A stretch of DNA of 64,000 nucleotides from Symsagittifera roscoffensis (GCF_963678635.1 NC_087062.1:63337253-63401252), one strand, 5' to 3'. Positions 45,965 through 57,200 are shown, counted from the stretch's first letter. Program-made: numbers and translations. The notes: generated by a model not told the origin, from the letters alone.

Positions 45965-48900
45965 TCAATTAGTGTCCCGCTCTCTGTCTTCCTCTCCTTT
46001 GGATGTTCTCGCTTTCAATATACTATCTATCATAACTCCGCCGAATTTAGATACCGCCGTCCGCTTCCTGGTACTTTTCCGTGATCCTGTTCCATCTTCT
46101 GATTCTTGACTCGAGTATGATACGAGACGTAAGCGTCGTACTCGTTCCCCTTTCTTTTTAGGATGTTTCCCCCCTCGTCCTTCGTTACTCAAATTTGGGG
46201 CACTCCCCCCTTGCTCGTTGCTCATAGTCTGGACCCCCTGGGATTTTCCAGCTCCGCTTCCTTCGGATAAGTTTGGTCTTCCAATTCCGTCTTCTACATC
46301 GTTTGGTTCATTTCCTTCCACATCCCGCCCTGGTGCTATTGTTGAGTTCCCTGCGTGTTTGGAAATTGTTATTGGCTCGTACTCCGAGTCCGAATCGTCC
46401 TCCTCCGCTGGTGAAAATTCTCGCACTCTGTTATCAGCCGTACTCTGTGCGCTTGCTTTACTCTGTGTGCTCGTCCCCGCCGCCTGTTCGTTCGCTGCTC
46501 GCTTTAGTTCCGCCCGACGTTGCAATGCACTCATAGCTGGGAGTGGTAGTGTTAGCTTACTCGCGGTAGTTGGCGCGTTCGATTTGATGGCTTTCTCGGC
46601 AACCCCACTTTTCCTAAGTACAGAGCCATTTGCTAGAGTTATAGTGTGCTTAGATTCGCGAATTACTTTTTGGTTTATGGGTCTATACCTTTTATTGCTA
46701 TCCTTGAGTCGTTGGAACAACAGTTCGGTCCGTTTACTTGGCTGTTTAGACTTTCCCCCACAAGCCTGTTTCCCGTCCCCGTCAGCCATTGGTGTTCCAT
46801 CCGCCGCCGAAACTAGTTGATTTTGCGTCAGTCGCCTAGGGTGATTCATATGATCGACATCAAACTCCACGTCGGATCGTTCTTCCCAAGCCGTTGCCAT
46901 GGGTTGGATGTTCCTCGGAGCTCTGGGGTCAGTAGAATCTAAATAGGCAGATTTTTGTTTCAACACTCTGGCCCAGTTTAGGTTTTGCAGGGTTGGCTTT
47001 TTCGTAAGATTTCGCAGTACCGTATTGGCTTCTCTGCCGTGATGAGCCTCAAACGGCGATATCTTGAGAGTAGCATTTGGGGCAAATCTTAGAGCACTCA
47101 AGGCTCGTTCTATCATTGATTCTAAGTTTCCACTATCTTTTTCTTTAGCGTAAGTTAAGACAAAGTTTTTCAGACTGCCAATGGTACGTTCGACACACCC
47201 GGTGGCGCGATGATCATTCACGGGTGAATAAATTATTTCAATTCCTTCGGAATTGCAAAATGATTTAACTGCATTCGATGTGAAACTTGTACCTTGATCC
47301 ATAAAAATTTTCCTAGGAACACCATGTTGAGATATGTATTGTTTAATGAACTTAAGGACCTTGTCGCTTTTATTATTTCCGCAGATCATTGCAGAGGGCC
47401 AACGTGAGAATCGGTCAACCGCTACCAAGACATATTTACTTGATTCATTTAAATATCTAATTGGACCCCAAAAATCAAGCTGTAGGCATTCGTTCGGCTC
47501 GCGTGGTTCATAGATCTTCCCAACATCACCTTTGGCGCATAATGGTTTAAGGCTTTTACCTGCATCGGTGCATTCCTTGCATCCATCCGCAGCTGCGACT
47601 AAACTCCGGTGGAGATAGGGAAACCAGACATCCCTCGCAGCGTCGAACATACTCGAGCGCCCATGGTGAAACGCATGTATCCGATTAACCACAGCCTTCC
47701 TGAGTGGTATGGGGATGACGAGTCGTTCGTCCATCCACAGACAATTCTCCCGCACGTGGAAATCATGTGTGTGCTGTCCGAGGTAGGCACCCATTGCTCT
47801 GACCTTCTTTTCCAAATCCGGGTCCTTACTCTCCACCAGTTCTTTTATTGCGCGCATCTGGGGGTCCCCTTTATAGTTCGCTTCCACGAGCTTCAGGTTG
47901 AATAACTCCGGCAGTGCACTGCTTTTGCGGACTATCTTGCAGTCCCGGGGGATTACTGACATGATGACGTTCCCTCCTGCTGGGTATGCCGCCGGAAAAA
48001 TTTCACCTCCGAATGCCGAAGGAATGGAGATGACTGTGTTGCATCGAATGTCCCTGGTGTGATGCGTCTCCGCCTCCAATCGTGCATCCACAATCTCCAC
48101 CTCGCTGCTACTGCCGCTCGTTATTTCTGGATGTTTCAACAGTAATTTATTTAATTTCTTCAAATTAAGTGATGTCATTGTAGATATGTGTATTTTGTTA
48201 GATTGATAACTTGTTTTGTTAAATGGAGGACTACTGTTTACTGTGGAATTAATATCAGACTCACGTAGTTTACATTCGGTGATTGACTTTACTACTTTTG
48301 CGCTTTCCCGGTCATTACACTCAGCTATTCGTTTTAGTGGCTTCTGATTGGTCAACCGATGGTCACGCGTTTTGACGCCCTCTTCCGGTGGAATGTTAAC
48401 TTTATCGTTTCCAACTTGAGTATCTTTAGCTGAAACAATTGATTCCTTTGATGCTTTGATGATCCCTTTATTGGTATCAATATATCCGAGTGAATTGGTA
48501 ATTGATTTCAATTTTGCCACTGTGAAAGTGTTATCATAAAGACTAACTTTCGTGGCTTCCCCCACCGGATGCCTTGAAAGGTAATCCGCCAGGCCAATTT
48601 TAGCCCCAGGCATGTGTTCAATGACAAAATCAAAGGGGATAATTCTATCAATCCAGCGAGTTAATCGACTGAACATAGTCTTGTTTCTCTTATTGTTCCC
48701 ATTCAATAAAGATAGCAAAGCCTTATGATCTGTCACCACAGTAAATTTCCGCCCGAAAATATAATTTCTGAAGTATTCGGAGCCCCAAACTACGGCCAGC
48801 ATTTCTAGCTCATTCGTCGAATATTTCTTTTCGGCCGCATTTAAAAACCGGGACGCAAATGATATTGGTCGCCAACCCTCGGTGCCTAGTTGTTCAAGTA

Positions 48901-51436
48901 CCGCCCCCAAACCGTTATGGCTTGCGTCGCACACGATACGTATGTCCTTATGTACATCGAAGTGCTTAAGTTCGACAATGTTCGCTACTTGTTTCTTAAT
49001 CGATTCGAACGCTGTTTGGCAGTCAATTGTCCAGAGGAATTCGTTCTTCTTACTTAGAAGTGGACGTAGAGGCGCCGAAGTTTCCGCTAACGCCGGTAAA
49101 TATTTGTGAAGACTATGGATTGACCCCATGAACGATTTCAACTGAGAGAGCGTTTTCGGGGCGGTTAATTTGTCAATTGGATCTGTTTTCCGCACCATTG
49201 GTGTAATCCCTGATTTCGTAATCCGGTGGCCTAACCACTCGCAAGTATTTTTCGCAAATTGACATTTTTCTAGCTTCAAAGCCATATTTTCTTTATCGAG
49301 TTTCATTAAAATCTTCTCCACTAAAGCGATATGTTCGATCTTGGTACCTTTCGAAATTACTAATATATCATCAATGAACGCATGCGCGCACGGAAATTCA
49401 GCCAAAATGGCATCCATGACCCGTTGAAATTCCGCCGGCATGGTTGTCAATCCGTAGAATCCTGTTTTGAATCGATATGTACCGGTAGAACGGCCTCCCA
49501 CCAATGAAAAATTGCAATGTTTACTAGTGTTTTCGTTTAAAGGAAGTTGACCGTATGCGTACGTGAGGTCCATCGTTGTAAAAAAAACATCCCCCTGTTT
49601 GCGTTCGCTGATAGTTTGCCCTACGATGTCCATTAGTTCTTCAATATTGGGCATTTGGTATTTATTCTTATGCACTTGTTTGTTTAGTTCTCTAGATTCC
49701 AGTGCAAGTTTAACAGAACCGTCCTTTTTCACGGTGATGACAATAGGTGAAACAAAATATTTGTCTGAACATTCTTCCAACTTTTGGATATGACCCTGTC
49801 CCAACAGTTTTTCAATCTCCTTATCGACTTTTTCCTGTAATGTTATAGGTACTCGCCTACCTTTTTGTTGAATTGGAGTTAGGTTTTTGAAGAAATCTGC
49901 CTGCACCTTATAATTTCGAATGCGTCCTACCCTGTGAAAAAGATGTTGAAATTGCTTACAGAAATGTGTCTGCCACTCATCCAGGTCATTGTCCATCGCC
50001 ACAGTTCCTTCCGTGGTATGTATGCTTTTCACCCCTTCTGTCGATGGTGCTTGTACCAGCATCAGTCCTAGTGAGGGCATTAAATCCCTGCCAATAATAG
50101 ACGGTCGGCACCCTCCGATGACGTTTATATCCGACGAACAAGTCCATCCATTGGAATGAAGCGTGACTTGCATCTTGCCCAGAAATTTTAACGGATTGTT
50201 TCCGTAATCGCGGAATTGGTCGTCTTGTGGATTCAGCGGTTTCAATTGTACGTTGACTGTCCCCAGGGTACGTTTTAGTTCCCCAATAGTGAAGATGGAT
50301 ATTGGCGAACCACTGTCAATCCAGGCCTGAGTTGCTTTGCCGTTGATTCTTAAGGCTAGTTTGGCCCCCGCGACTTTTAGTTCAGTTTCCTCCTTCCGCC
50401 GAATTGACATAACCACATACTCCGTCGAACTATCCGAATACCATCCATGTGCCGGTTTCTTTGAATCAGTCACCCATCCGACAGAACTTCCGTAATTGGA
50501 TGCACTCTCCTCCGGATAATCTTGGGTAGTCCCGCCATTGGTGTCATCCTCATTTATCATGCCTACGCGACCCCTATTCGCCGATCGACGTCCTCTACAA
50601 GTTCGCTCATAGTGTCCCATTTTCTTGCAAAAGTTGCAGGTTACATTTCTTGCTGGGCACTTTGGAATGTGGTCCGGGGTAAAACCACTCTGGTCGCAAT
50701 TGTAGCACTTGCGATCTGCTGCTCCTCCGCGGCCCCTTGTGCCGCCCCTGCCAAATCCACGTCCGCCTCTTTGGAATGGACGACGGTACCCTCCTCTAAT
50801 TGCGCTTATAGGCTCCGCTTTAATTTGTAGTGAACCCGCTGGTGCCGCAGTAAGTCCCCCACCGGATACTTTATATGACTTTGCGTATTTGTCCCCCCGT
50901 TCATATGACAAAGCAATCCGGTAGACCTCATCTGGTGTCTTAGTTGAACGGCATAGCTCCGTTTGAGCTTCCTTGTTGGACATATTTACTATGAATACAT
51001 CACGTAACACCCGTCGTTCCAATGTTCCCAGTGAGCATCTAGCGGCTAGTCCACTCAAAACGGAGTGAAATTCTTCTAGCGTTTCCCCGTCACGTTGTTT
51101 CCGAGATAGTAGCTGGTACGTCTCGAATGTTTCGTTTCTTTCCTTGCGGAAAACACTCTCAAATTCATCCAAAACCCGTGGATATCGGGTAGTCGCCAGG
51201 TCCAGATGGGGCTTCCGGTTATGTAATTCGTCCTGTCCACGTTCCCCCAAACACAAATAGAGGTTAGAAATCAGTGTCTGCTCTGCTTCCACTCGATTTT
51301 TCCCATTCACCTCCTCTGGCAGACCGGTAATTTGCGCCTCAGTGAGCGTATTAGCAAAATAAAATGCCGTCGGATTGAATGAATGTTTTGCTATTACACC
51401 CCAGGTGAATCGTGTAATCCAATGCTCCCACAACAT
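45965..51436 (-). CDS. Gag-Pol polyprotein of element 3, intact Ty3/gypsy (1823 aa)
   Basis: One uninterrupted frame holds all retrotransposon domains. Gag core at about 1-200, Arg/Gly-rich stretch at 215-240 and two zinc knuckles at about 244-280 (CNFCKKMGHYERTC). Protease active site is WIDSGSP at 372-378. RT runs about 530-800 with FTTMDLTYAYGQ and the catalytic FIDD (687-690). RNase H is about 830-955 (CDASHNGLGAVLEQ, TDHKALLSLL). A linker of about 290 residues follows. Integrase has an H2C2 finger (H1254, H1258, C1286, C1289) and D1321, D1380 and E1416 (D,D-35-E). A 320-residue acidic/basic tail ends in RKSTRKRTAVSKFGG. No chromodomain and no env. All catalytic residues are present. The frame extends 27 sense codons upstream of this ATG to a TAG, so the true start is open to question. 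Confidence 0.93.
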   Translation of the reverse strand: MLWEHWITRFTWGVIAKHSFNPTAFYFANTLTEAQITGLPEEVNGKNRVEAEQTLISNLYLCLGERGQDELHNRKPHLDLATTRYPRVLDEFESVFRKERNETFETYQLLSRKQRDGETLEEFHSVLSGLAARCSLGTLERRVLRDVFIVNMSNKEAQTELCRSTKTPDEVYRIALSYERGDKYAKSYKVSGGGLTAAPAGSLQIKAEPISAIRGGYRRPFQRGGRGFGRGGTRGRGGAADRKCYNCDQSGFTPDHIPKCPARNVTCNFCKKMGHYERTCRGRRSANRGRVGMINEDDTNGGTTQDYPEESASNYGSSVGWVTDSKKPAHGWYSDSSTEYVVMSIRRKEETELKVAGAKLALRINGKATQAWIDSGSPISIFTIGELKRTLGTVNVQLKPLNPQDDQFRDYGNNPLKFLGKMQVTLHSNGWTCSSDINVIGGCRPSIIGRDLMPSLGLMLVQAPSTEGVKSIHTTEGTVAMDNDLDEWQTHFCKQFQHLFHRVGRIRNYKVQADFFKNLTPIQQKGRRVPITLQEKVDKEIEKLLGQGHIQKLEECSDKYFVSPIVITVKKDGSVKLALESRELNKQVHKNKYQMPNIEELMDIVGQTISERKQGDVFFTTMDLTYAYGQLPLNENTSKHCNFSLVGGRSTGTYRFKTGFYGLTTMPAEFQRVMDAILAEFPCAHAFIDDILVISKGTKIEHIALVEKILMKLDKENMALKLEKCQFAKNTCEWLGHRITKSGITPMVRKTDPIDKLTAPKTLSQLKSFMGSIHSLHKYLPALAETSAPLRPLLSKKNEFLWTIDCQTAFESIKKQVANIVELKHFDVHKDIRIVCDASHNGLGAVLEQLGTEGWRPISFASRFLNAAEKKYSTNELEMLAVVWGSEYFRNYIFGRKFTVVTDHKALLSLLNGNNKRNKTMFSRLTRWIDRIIPFDFVIEHMPGAKIGLADYLSRHPVGEATKVSLYDNTFTVAKLKSITNSLGYIDTNKGIIKASKESIVSAKDTQVGNDKVNIPPEEGVKTRDHRLTNQKPLKRIAECNDRESAKVVKSITECKLRESDINSTVNSSPPFNKTSYQSNKIHISTMTSLNLKKLNKLLLKHPEITSGSSSEVEIVDARLEAETHHTRDIRCNTVISIPSAFGGEIFPAAYPAGGNVIMSVIPRDCKIVRKSSALPELFNLKLVEANYKGDPQMRAIKELVESKDPDLEKKVRAMGAYLGQHTHDFHVRENCLWMDERLVIPIPLRKAVVNRIHAFHHGRSSMFDAARDVWFPYLHRSLVAAADGCKECTDAGKSLKPLCAKGDVGKIYEPREPNECLQLDFWGPIRYLNESSKYVLVAVDRFSRWPSAMICGNNKSDKVLKFIKQYISQHGVPRKIFMDQGTSFTSNAVKSFCNSEGIEIIYSPVNDHRATGCVERTIGSLKNFVLTYAKEKDSGNLESMIERALSALRFAPNATLKISPFEAHHGREANTVLRNLTKKPTLQNLNWARVLKQKSAYLDSTDPRAPRNIQPMATAWEERSDVEFDVDHMNHPRRLTQNQLVSAADGTPMADGDGKQACGGKSKQPSKRTELLFQRLKDSNKRYRPINQKVIRESKHTITLANGSVLRKSGVAEKAIKSNAPTTASKLTLPLPAMSALQRRAELKRAANEQAAGTSTQSKASAQSTADNRVREFSPAEEDDSDSEYEPITISKHAGNSTIAPGRDVEGNEPNDVEDGIGRPNLSEGSGAGKSQGVQTMSNEQGGSAPNLSNEGRGGKHPKKKGERVRRLRLVSYSSQESEDGTGSRKSTRKRTAVSKFGGVMIDSILKARTSKGEEDRERDTN

Positions 51437-51526
51437 TGGTGCTTCCGTACATTTACTCGGCCAAAATGCCGTAATTCCCAGTGGATTTTTTCCTGATCCC
51501 GCGCTTTGTCCTGCTTGCTACGCCAT
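51437..51526 (-). CDS. Upstream part of element 3 gag, with TAG as codon 3
   Basis: The A of an ATG at 51526-51524 is the last base of the 5' LTR. It reads ATG GCG TAG and then 27 open codons in the frame of the 1823-codon protein, including NPLGITAFWPSKCTEAP. Element 2 starts MAQPAEYSKNPLNINPFWER at the equivalent site, so the homology extends upstream of the internal ATG. The TAG lies inside the primer-binding site. Confidence 0.5.
51508..51525 (-). other. Primer-binding site of element 3
   Basis: TGGCGTAGCAAGCAGGAC on the minus strand, adjoining the 5' LTR. Begins TGG as expected for pairing with a tRNA CCA end. Resembles the sites of elements 1 and 2. Confidence 0.65.
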
Positions 51527-51725
51527 GTGAAAAATGCGGATTCAATATCTTTAATTCACTGAACTTAAATTGACTCGTTTATTCTTTAACGGTTAACAAC
51601 AGTGAATCCAAACATCGCAGACTAAACTTAAGGTTGACAGGTATTAATTAATTAGTAGCCGCACCAGACACATAGCTAACCAATGGCGCCAACACGTAAT
51701 ATATGATTAGATACTATATATGACA
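51526..51725 (-). repeat. 5' LTR of element 3 (200 bp)
   Basis: Almost identical to 45602-45801. In element sense it begins TGTCATATATAGTATC, which holds a possible TATA box, and contains GCCATTGG (inverted CCAAT) further on. Followed by the AGCC target duplication at 51726-51729. Confidence 0.95.
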
Positions 51726-51729
51726 AGCC

Positions 51730-52773
51730 AAATAAGACAACTTAACTGTAAACTTGCATCAGAACACAAATTACGTAGCGGTAAAAAAAACAATGCCCAT
51801 TGCGACTACGTAAAATGCATTCGTAATAGTTCCGTGCTCATTAACCAATAAAGCAGAAACTTTTGAAAAAACTAAAATAAAAAAAAATTCTTAAACAGCA
51901 ACAAATATTCTCGAAAAATTATAGCTCAATTAATTCTACTATTGGATTTCAGATTATTAGAAGAAAGCTGAATCTTCGTATGTCAAAGAATGTCCGTGAA
52001 ACAGCAACAAAGCCGAAAAAAAACTAAGTGACGAACGATTGTACGACGGAAGTTTTGAAAAAATTTCTGTTTAGAGAGCAGACGTTATAAAAGCAACTAA
52101 CTTATAGATTTAAAACTTTCGGAAATTAAACCGTAAGAATTTAAATACGGACAACCTCGGTGCTGAATACCTATTAAAAAGTTTCGAATCTGATAAAATT
52201 TAAAAGGCAACTCTTACCGTAAACGAAAGGCCAACACAGTAACCATTTTATTATTTTAATCATATATATAGACCGTTTGGTATAAATTATACTGAATACA
52301 ATTTGACAATTCTGTGCACAAAATATTGCATGGGGAAAATCTAGTACCCGATTGCAATAACCCTGTATTTCACTAATTTTTCCGAATTTGATTTTTATCT
52401 TTGCAGTTTCAATTGAGGCGGACCCGTTTTAGAATTGGCAAAATAATTGATGCGATGATTGAAAACTACCCTCCAATCTTATCCAGCCAAGTCAACCCAT
52501 ATCGGTTTTCCCTGCTTAACGCGAATTTGGGTTTTTCATTTGAAGTTTCAACCAAATTACAGAATCTTTTATCCGAATTTTTTCCCTTTTGATCTTCAAA
52601 CCAATGACTTTACCGCGCGGCCAAACCGCACTTACAAATTTTTATTGTTTATTGGAGAACTTTTCTCGATTTTATGTACTATGGCTATTAGTTTACTATT
52701 AGGTTCTTTTATAGATCAAACTCATCAGACGATCAAACGCGATTCATCCAGACAAGAAATTCAAGTCAAAACA
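51730..52773 (+). other. Stretch without recognisable genes
   Basis: AT-rich. Open frames at 52401-52592 and 52459-52827 overlap in different frames and show no domain. The second includes a hydrophobic segment (FLLFIGELFSILCTMAISLL) but runs into the repeat at 52774, so I do not call it a gene. Confidence 0.35.
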
Positions 52774-53411
52774 AAACAAGACTGCTCGTATCAGGGCGAA
52801 GCCCTGAATGTTCCGACTGCTTTTTGAGGTTTATGGAGCAGTATTAACTTTTAAAAAAATTTAATGTAATAAAATAAAATGAAAAATTAAAAATTTTTCT
52901 ACAATTTGAAATTTTTTAAATGAAAATCATCACCCCACACGCCATATAAAGTACAAAAGAATAGATTTCGATATTGTAACAAACCAATTATGGCAAATAA
53001 GCTTCCTTCAATCAAATTGGAACGATTTCTAAGACGAATTAGCAACCTTTAAACGTAACTTTTCGTATCGAAAGTCGGAACAACTAGAACAACTAGAGTC
53101 GGAACAGTTTTGTCGGGGTCAACGTCTCGTAAAACTGAAAATCGAGTCTAATTTGTCGTAGACATAAAAGTCTATGCAGTATTTTTTGCCTGTTTTAGTT
53201 TAGTTAAGTTATGGGGGCTGCACGATTCCCAATTTTGGATAATCAACGCTCGATATATTTGGTTCTTTTAACGTGTAAGTGGCGAGATTTAATGATCAAT
53301 GATTTGAAACTTCATCCTGTTTTTAAAACTAACACTAACTCATTGATCTTGAAAAGTAATCGTAAAGGTCATGGCACTGATACATTTACACCGATACGAG
53401 CAGTCTTGTTT
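52774..53411 (+). mobile_element. Candidate small inverted-repeat element containing repeat B (copy 2)
   Basis: The 19-bp word AAACAAGACTGCTCGTATC at 52774-52792 is exactly inverted at 53393-53411, enclosing about 640 bp without a transposase. The left part (52775-53100) is the inverted copy of 40190-40690. A MITE-like or foldback origin is possible. No clear target duplication was found. Confidence 0.4.
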
Positions 53412-54171
53412 CGTTAAGGATGGCAGAGAATTATTAAATCATTTGATATAATCCATTAGGTTAAAACAAAGTGAGGCTGTGCTTTGCAAACAGAAGTGTG
53501 AAACGACAAAAGGCAGCTCTAAAAAGAAAAAGGGTCGAATTATTTAAATTTTGTAATGTGACAGATTCGAACCTAGAGATTTGGCGTCTTACATTTTTGC
53601 ATCTGCGCCACGGCACATCAAAAATTTACTTAGCTAAGATGAAAACCTTTCCAATGCTGGGCAGCAAAAATGCCAAATACGAAAAAACTAGTGCTTACTG
53701 CGGCGGTGAACCTCAGCCAAGTAGCTTAGGAGGCTCACGTCCTTCCTTGTGAGGCACAGACGCTTGACTAACGGCAAACACTAGCCCCAAAAAGCAGAAA
53801 ACATGTGCTATGAAATTTAAACGCTACAGGTCTAGATTATATCAAAAGTGCCACCAAATAAGTGAACACTTTCAATGAAGACTTTTTTGCGACTTAGATA
53901 AGGCATCGCACTATCACACTACGCTTCGCATGTTTAAGCAGATCCGAAACAGAAAAATTCTAATTGTATTGAACATAGTGAAATATATGTACAAAAATAT
54001 TTGGATCTATAATTTCAGTTATCACGGACTGTAACACAATCGTCAAGACAACAATCAATATGTCAGAAATGGAATTGTTTAAGAGAAAAGATAGACAATT
54101 TGGACAAGAAATCAAAAGGACACTTCAAGTTGATTAAGGAAATGAAGGCACACAATTTTTTGAGGCGAATA

Positions 54172-54177
54172 TTTAAT
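54172..54177 (-). terminator. Possible poly(A) signal ATTAAA of the Ikaros-family gene
   Basis: ATTAAA on the minus strand, about 80 nt after the stop codon. An AATAAA also overlaps the stop codon itself. Which is used is unknown. The rest of 53412-54257 shows nothing else. Confidence 0.3.
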
Positions 54178-54257
54178 CTAAATGAGTTTGAAAATGTTAA
54201 GTCATAATGTTATAAGGCAAGTTTGATTGGGAACATTAATATCGTTTACTGTACAGT

Positions 54258-57200
54258 TTATTCCGCCGGCGTTTCGCTGGTCGAAGTATCAGACGCTTTG
54301 TGATCTCCTCGCGCTAAGTGTGACGCGAAATCATAGCTCGAAGTTGCAACAAACGCACAAATGTTGCACTGGAGGGGGTTGGATTTAGTGTGCACGCCCA
54401 TATGAATCGTGTACATGACTGTGTCCGTGAACAAGATCTGACATGTTTCGCACTCTAAGTGCTTCGCACGGCATGGCTCGCACAATTTGAACGAGCTACC
54501 ATTAGGGGAGGGAGAACAATCAGCAAGCGAAGTGGCACTTTTATCAGGGGATCCTTCATGCTCGTGTTTTATATGCGGCGACAAAGACAAGGTTCCGTTG
54601 TTTGTCACTGAGTTTCTCGGTGTCAGCACTTGTTTGTTTACGTTTGCCGGAGAACTAAACGGGGTCAAACTTGCAGCGGAGACAGCGTTGGGCGATTGGG
54701 CATTCCAATGACCAAGGAAGGAGCTTGGTGCAACGTTAGAAGTCTTAGCTCCGTTCATCTGTTGGTTGTACATTTTCCAGTAGTTTTGATTTTGTCGTTC
54801 CTGCAGTTTCATTGCGTTCATGTACAGATAGGCTTGTGCTTGTTGTGCAGCGGTCATCGATGCCGTCATTGGATTTTGGCCGACGTTGTTCGTAAACCCA
54901 TTTCCTTTGTTGCCAAATAGAGCCCCAAGGTAGGCCATTGTGGCAGCTGGAGTTGCTTGGTTTGCATTAGCGAACTGGCTGTTTGCTGACCCCATGTGTG
55001 CAGTTTGTGTTCTGATGGCTTGCTGGAGAAGTTGAGCTTGCTTTTCGGCTAAACTGTGACTTGTTTTGGCATCCTTTTCCTTTTTCTCGTCCTGTAAAAG
55101 ACAATTCTGTTGAGATACTGATTTCTTTTTCCATCAATTACCAATGCTTAAGGCTGTCCAAATATTTGAGCCAAAATCCAAAAAAAAAAATGATGCTCAA
55201 TCAATGGTTGCTTTCCTTTTTTAAGATATTTGCAGGCTTAACTACTCAGATATCTAAAATTGGGAAAGAAACATACCTGTCTGATAGGCGATGAATTCTT
55301 TTTCTTGACAGACAAATCTTCAGGCTGATCGCAATTGCTTCTTTTGCGTTCTGCAAACTCAGCTTTTGGAGAGTCCTCTTGTTCTCGCTTGCAGAAATTC
55401 ATCGGCTCTTGTTCTTTCTCTTGGACGCTTGCCTCATGTTCCTCGGGTTCTCCAGTGCTAGCTACAATAAAAACATCTGTTTCGTGATTATTATATGGAG
55501 GTTGTTTGTCGTTGAAACGCTTAAGAAAACTATTACAATCGATTACAATTAGATGATAGTATTGATGGGTTTCGAGTATAAAATATCATCGAGCTCGAGT
55601 AGCCCAAAAATTCCAGGAGAGGGTGACATTGACAAAGAATTATTGACTTACATTCAACGATGATTTTTTTGATGATTTGCGACCTTTCGTCGTCTGGGCT
55701 GACTCTTCCGCTGCCATTTAAAGGAGACGGGGTTCGATTCCCACTGCTCCCATTATCAAACGCTCCCATTTCGGATCCACTCAAAACGTCCGAGTTATTC
55801 AAGCTTGGCGAAGTACTCGTCTTTCTCTTTATAGCTGGCTGTCCGTTATTCATTTCGAATCCGGTCCCCGGAAGTATGTTATCAGGCGGTAAGATTTCTC
55901 GGATTTCTTCAGTCGTCAGCTTGTGACTTGATCTCAGATGATCTCGCAAAGACGATTTCTGCTTATAGGCTAGTTTACACTTTGAGCATTTGAACGGCTT
56001 CTCCACACAATGAGTGGATCGATGGTTGATCAGGGCATCTTTTCGTCGCGAGGCGTAGTCACACACGTCACATTTGAATGGCTTGAAAGGAGTGTGAATT
56101 TGCTTATGTCGGGAAAGATTTCCTTTTTGGGTGAAGGCAAGTCCACAAACTTCGCACTTATATGGTCTGTTTGCTAAACAAAAAAAACGTTGGAGTATTG
56201 TGCGATTATTCTATAGAGAAAGTTACTAGGATTGCGATATTTGAAAAATCATGCCCAAGTATATTTGAATAAATCTTATGTCAAGAATTTATTGTAGCAA
56301 AGTAGCAGAAAGATCCAGGTACGATTACTGACGAGCGAACATCATACCATCCAGGCACCGTTTGCCCTACTCCTACATCTCAAACAAAATGCCTTAACCA
56401 AACATCTCCCATTTTGAGAAATATCGTAAGACAAAGATGTAGTACCGAACGGATCCGACATTCCTTGATATGGCCCCTGGACTTAAAAGAAGCAAATATG
56501 ACTTCCTATTTCGACATCAACGTCAACATGTGACGAATTCAGAGTCAAGATAGAAAGATAGGATGATAGAGTAAACGAGACTGAAGTTTGATGTAAACAA
56601 AAACTACTTCAGATCCCCCCATGTGGCACTTTGCCTTTCTTGGGGGACTGCAAACAAAATCTATAAGCTGGCACAAGATCTGCCCTTTGATTGTCCTCCA
56701 GATTACATGTCCATTATACTGTGTACTGAGTGATTCATCTAAACAAGGGCGAGGGACTGAATTCAAGTAGAGGAGGGAGATATTACCGACGTTTTGTCCC
56801 TAAGTTGCGAATAAGGTACAAGAAATTGCGAATTTGTTTGGGAGATTTCGTTCCCACGGCAATCAAATAGTCTTATTAATTCAACAACTTGTTTGTCTAG
56901 TTAAAAGGTATAAACTTAATCAAGTTTACTTTTCGCCTAAATGGGAAATACAGTCCATTTGTTGACAACTGATTAGAGAGGTAGTAATACTATGTTTTCA
57001 CGAGGCAGAAAGAAGAGGAACGAGTAGAAGGGGGAGGCGGGCTACGAGGTTGGTTGGTTGGAGAAAACAACACAGAGCGGTAGTATCGCTCTTCATTCTA
57101 AAATCGTCCAAATTGAAGAGCAAAAAAAAATCAAGAATTAGTGAAATGATTAGAAAATAACACATAGGAAGCTTGCTAAACAAGATAGCCGATTGGTTTT

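Noticed and set aside
46218-46820. Plus-strand open frame of 200 codons
   Set aside because: Antisense shadow of the intact element 3 Gag-Pol frame; no domain of its own.
53471-53752. Open frame of 93 codons, Lys/Arg-rich
   Set aside because: Starts at GTG rather than ATG, no recognisable domain, no splice context.
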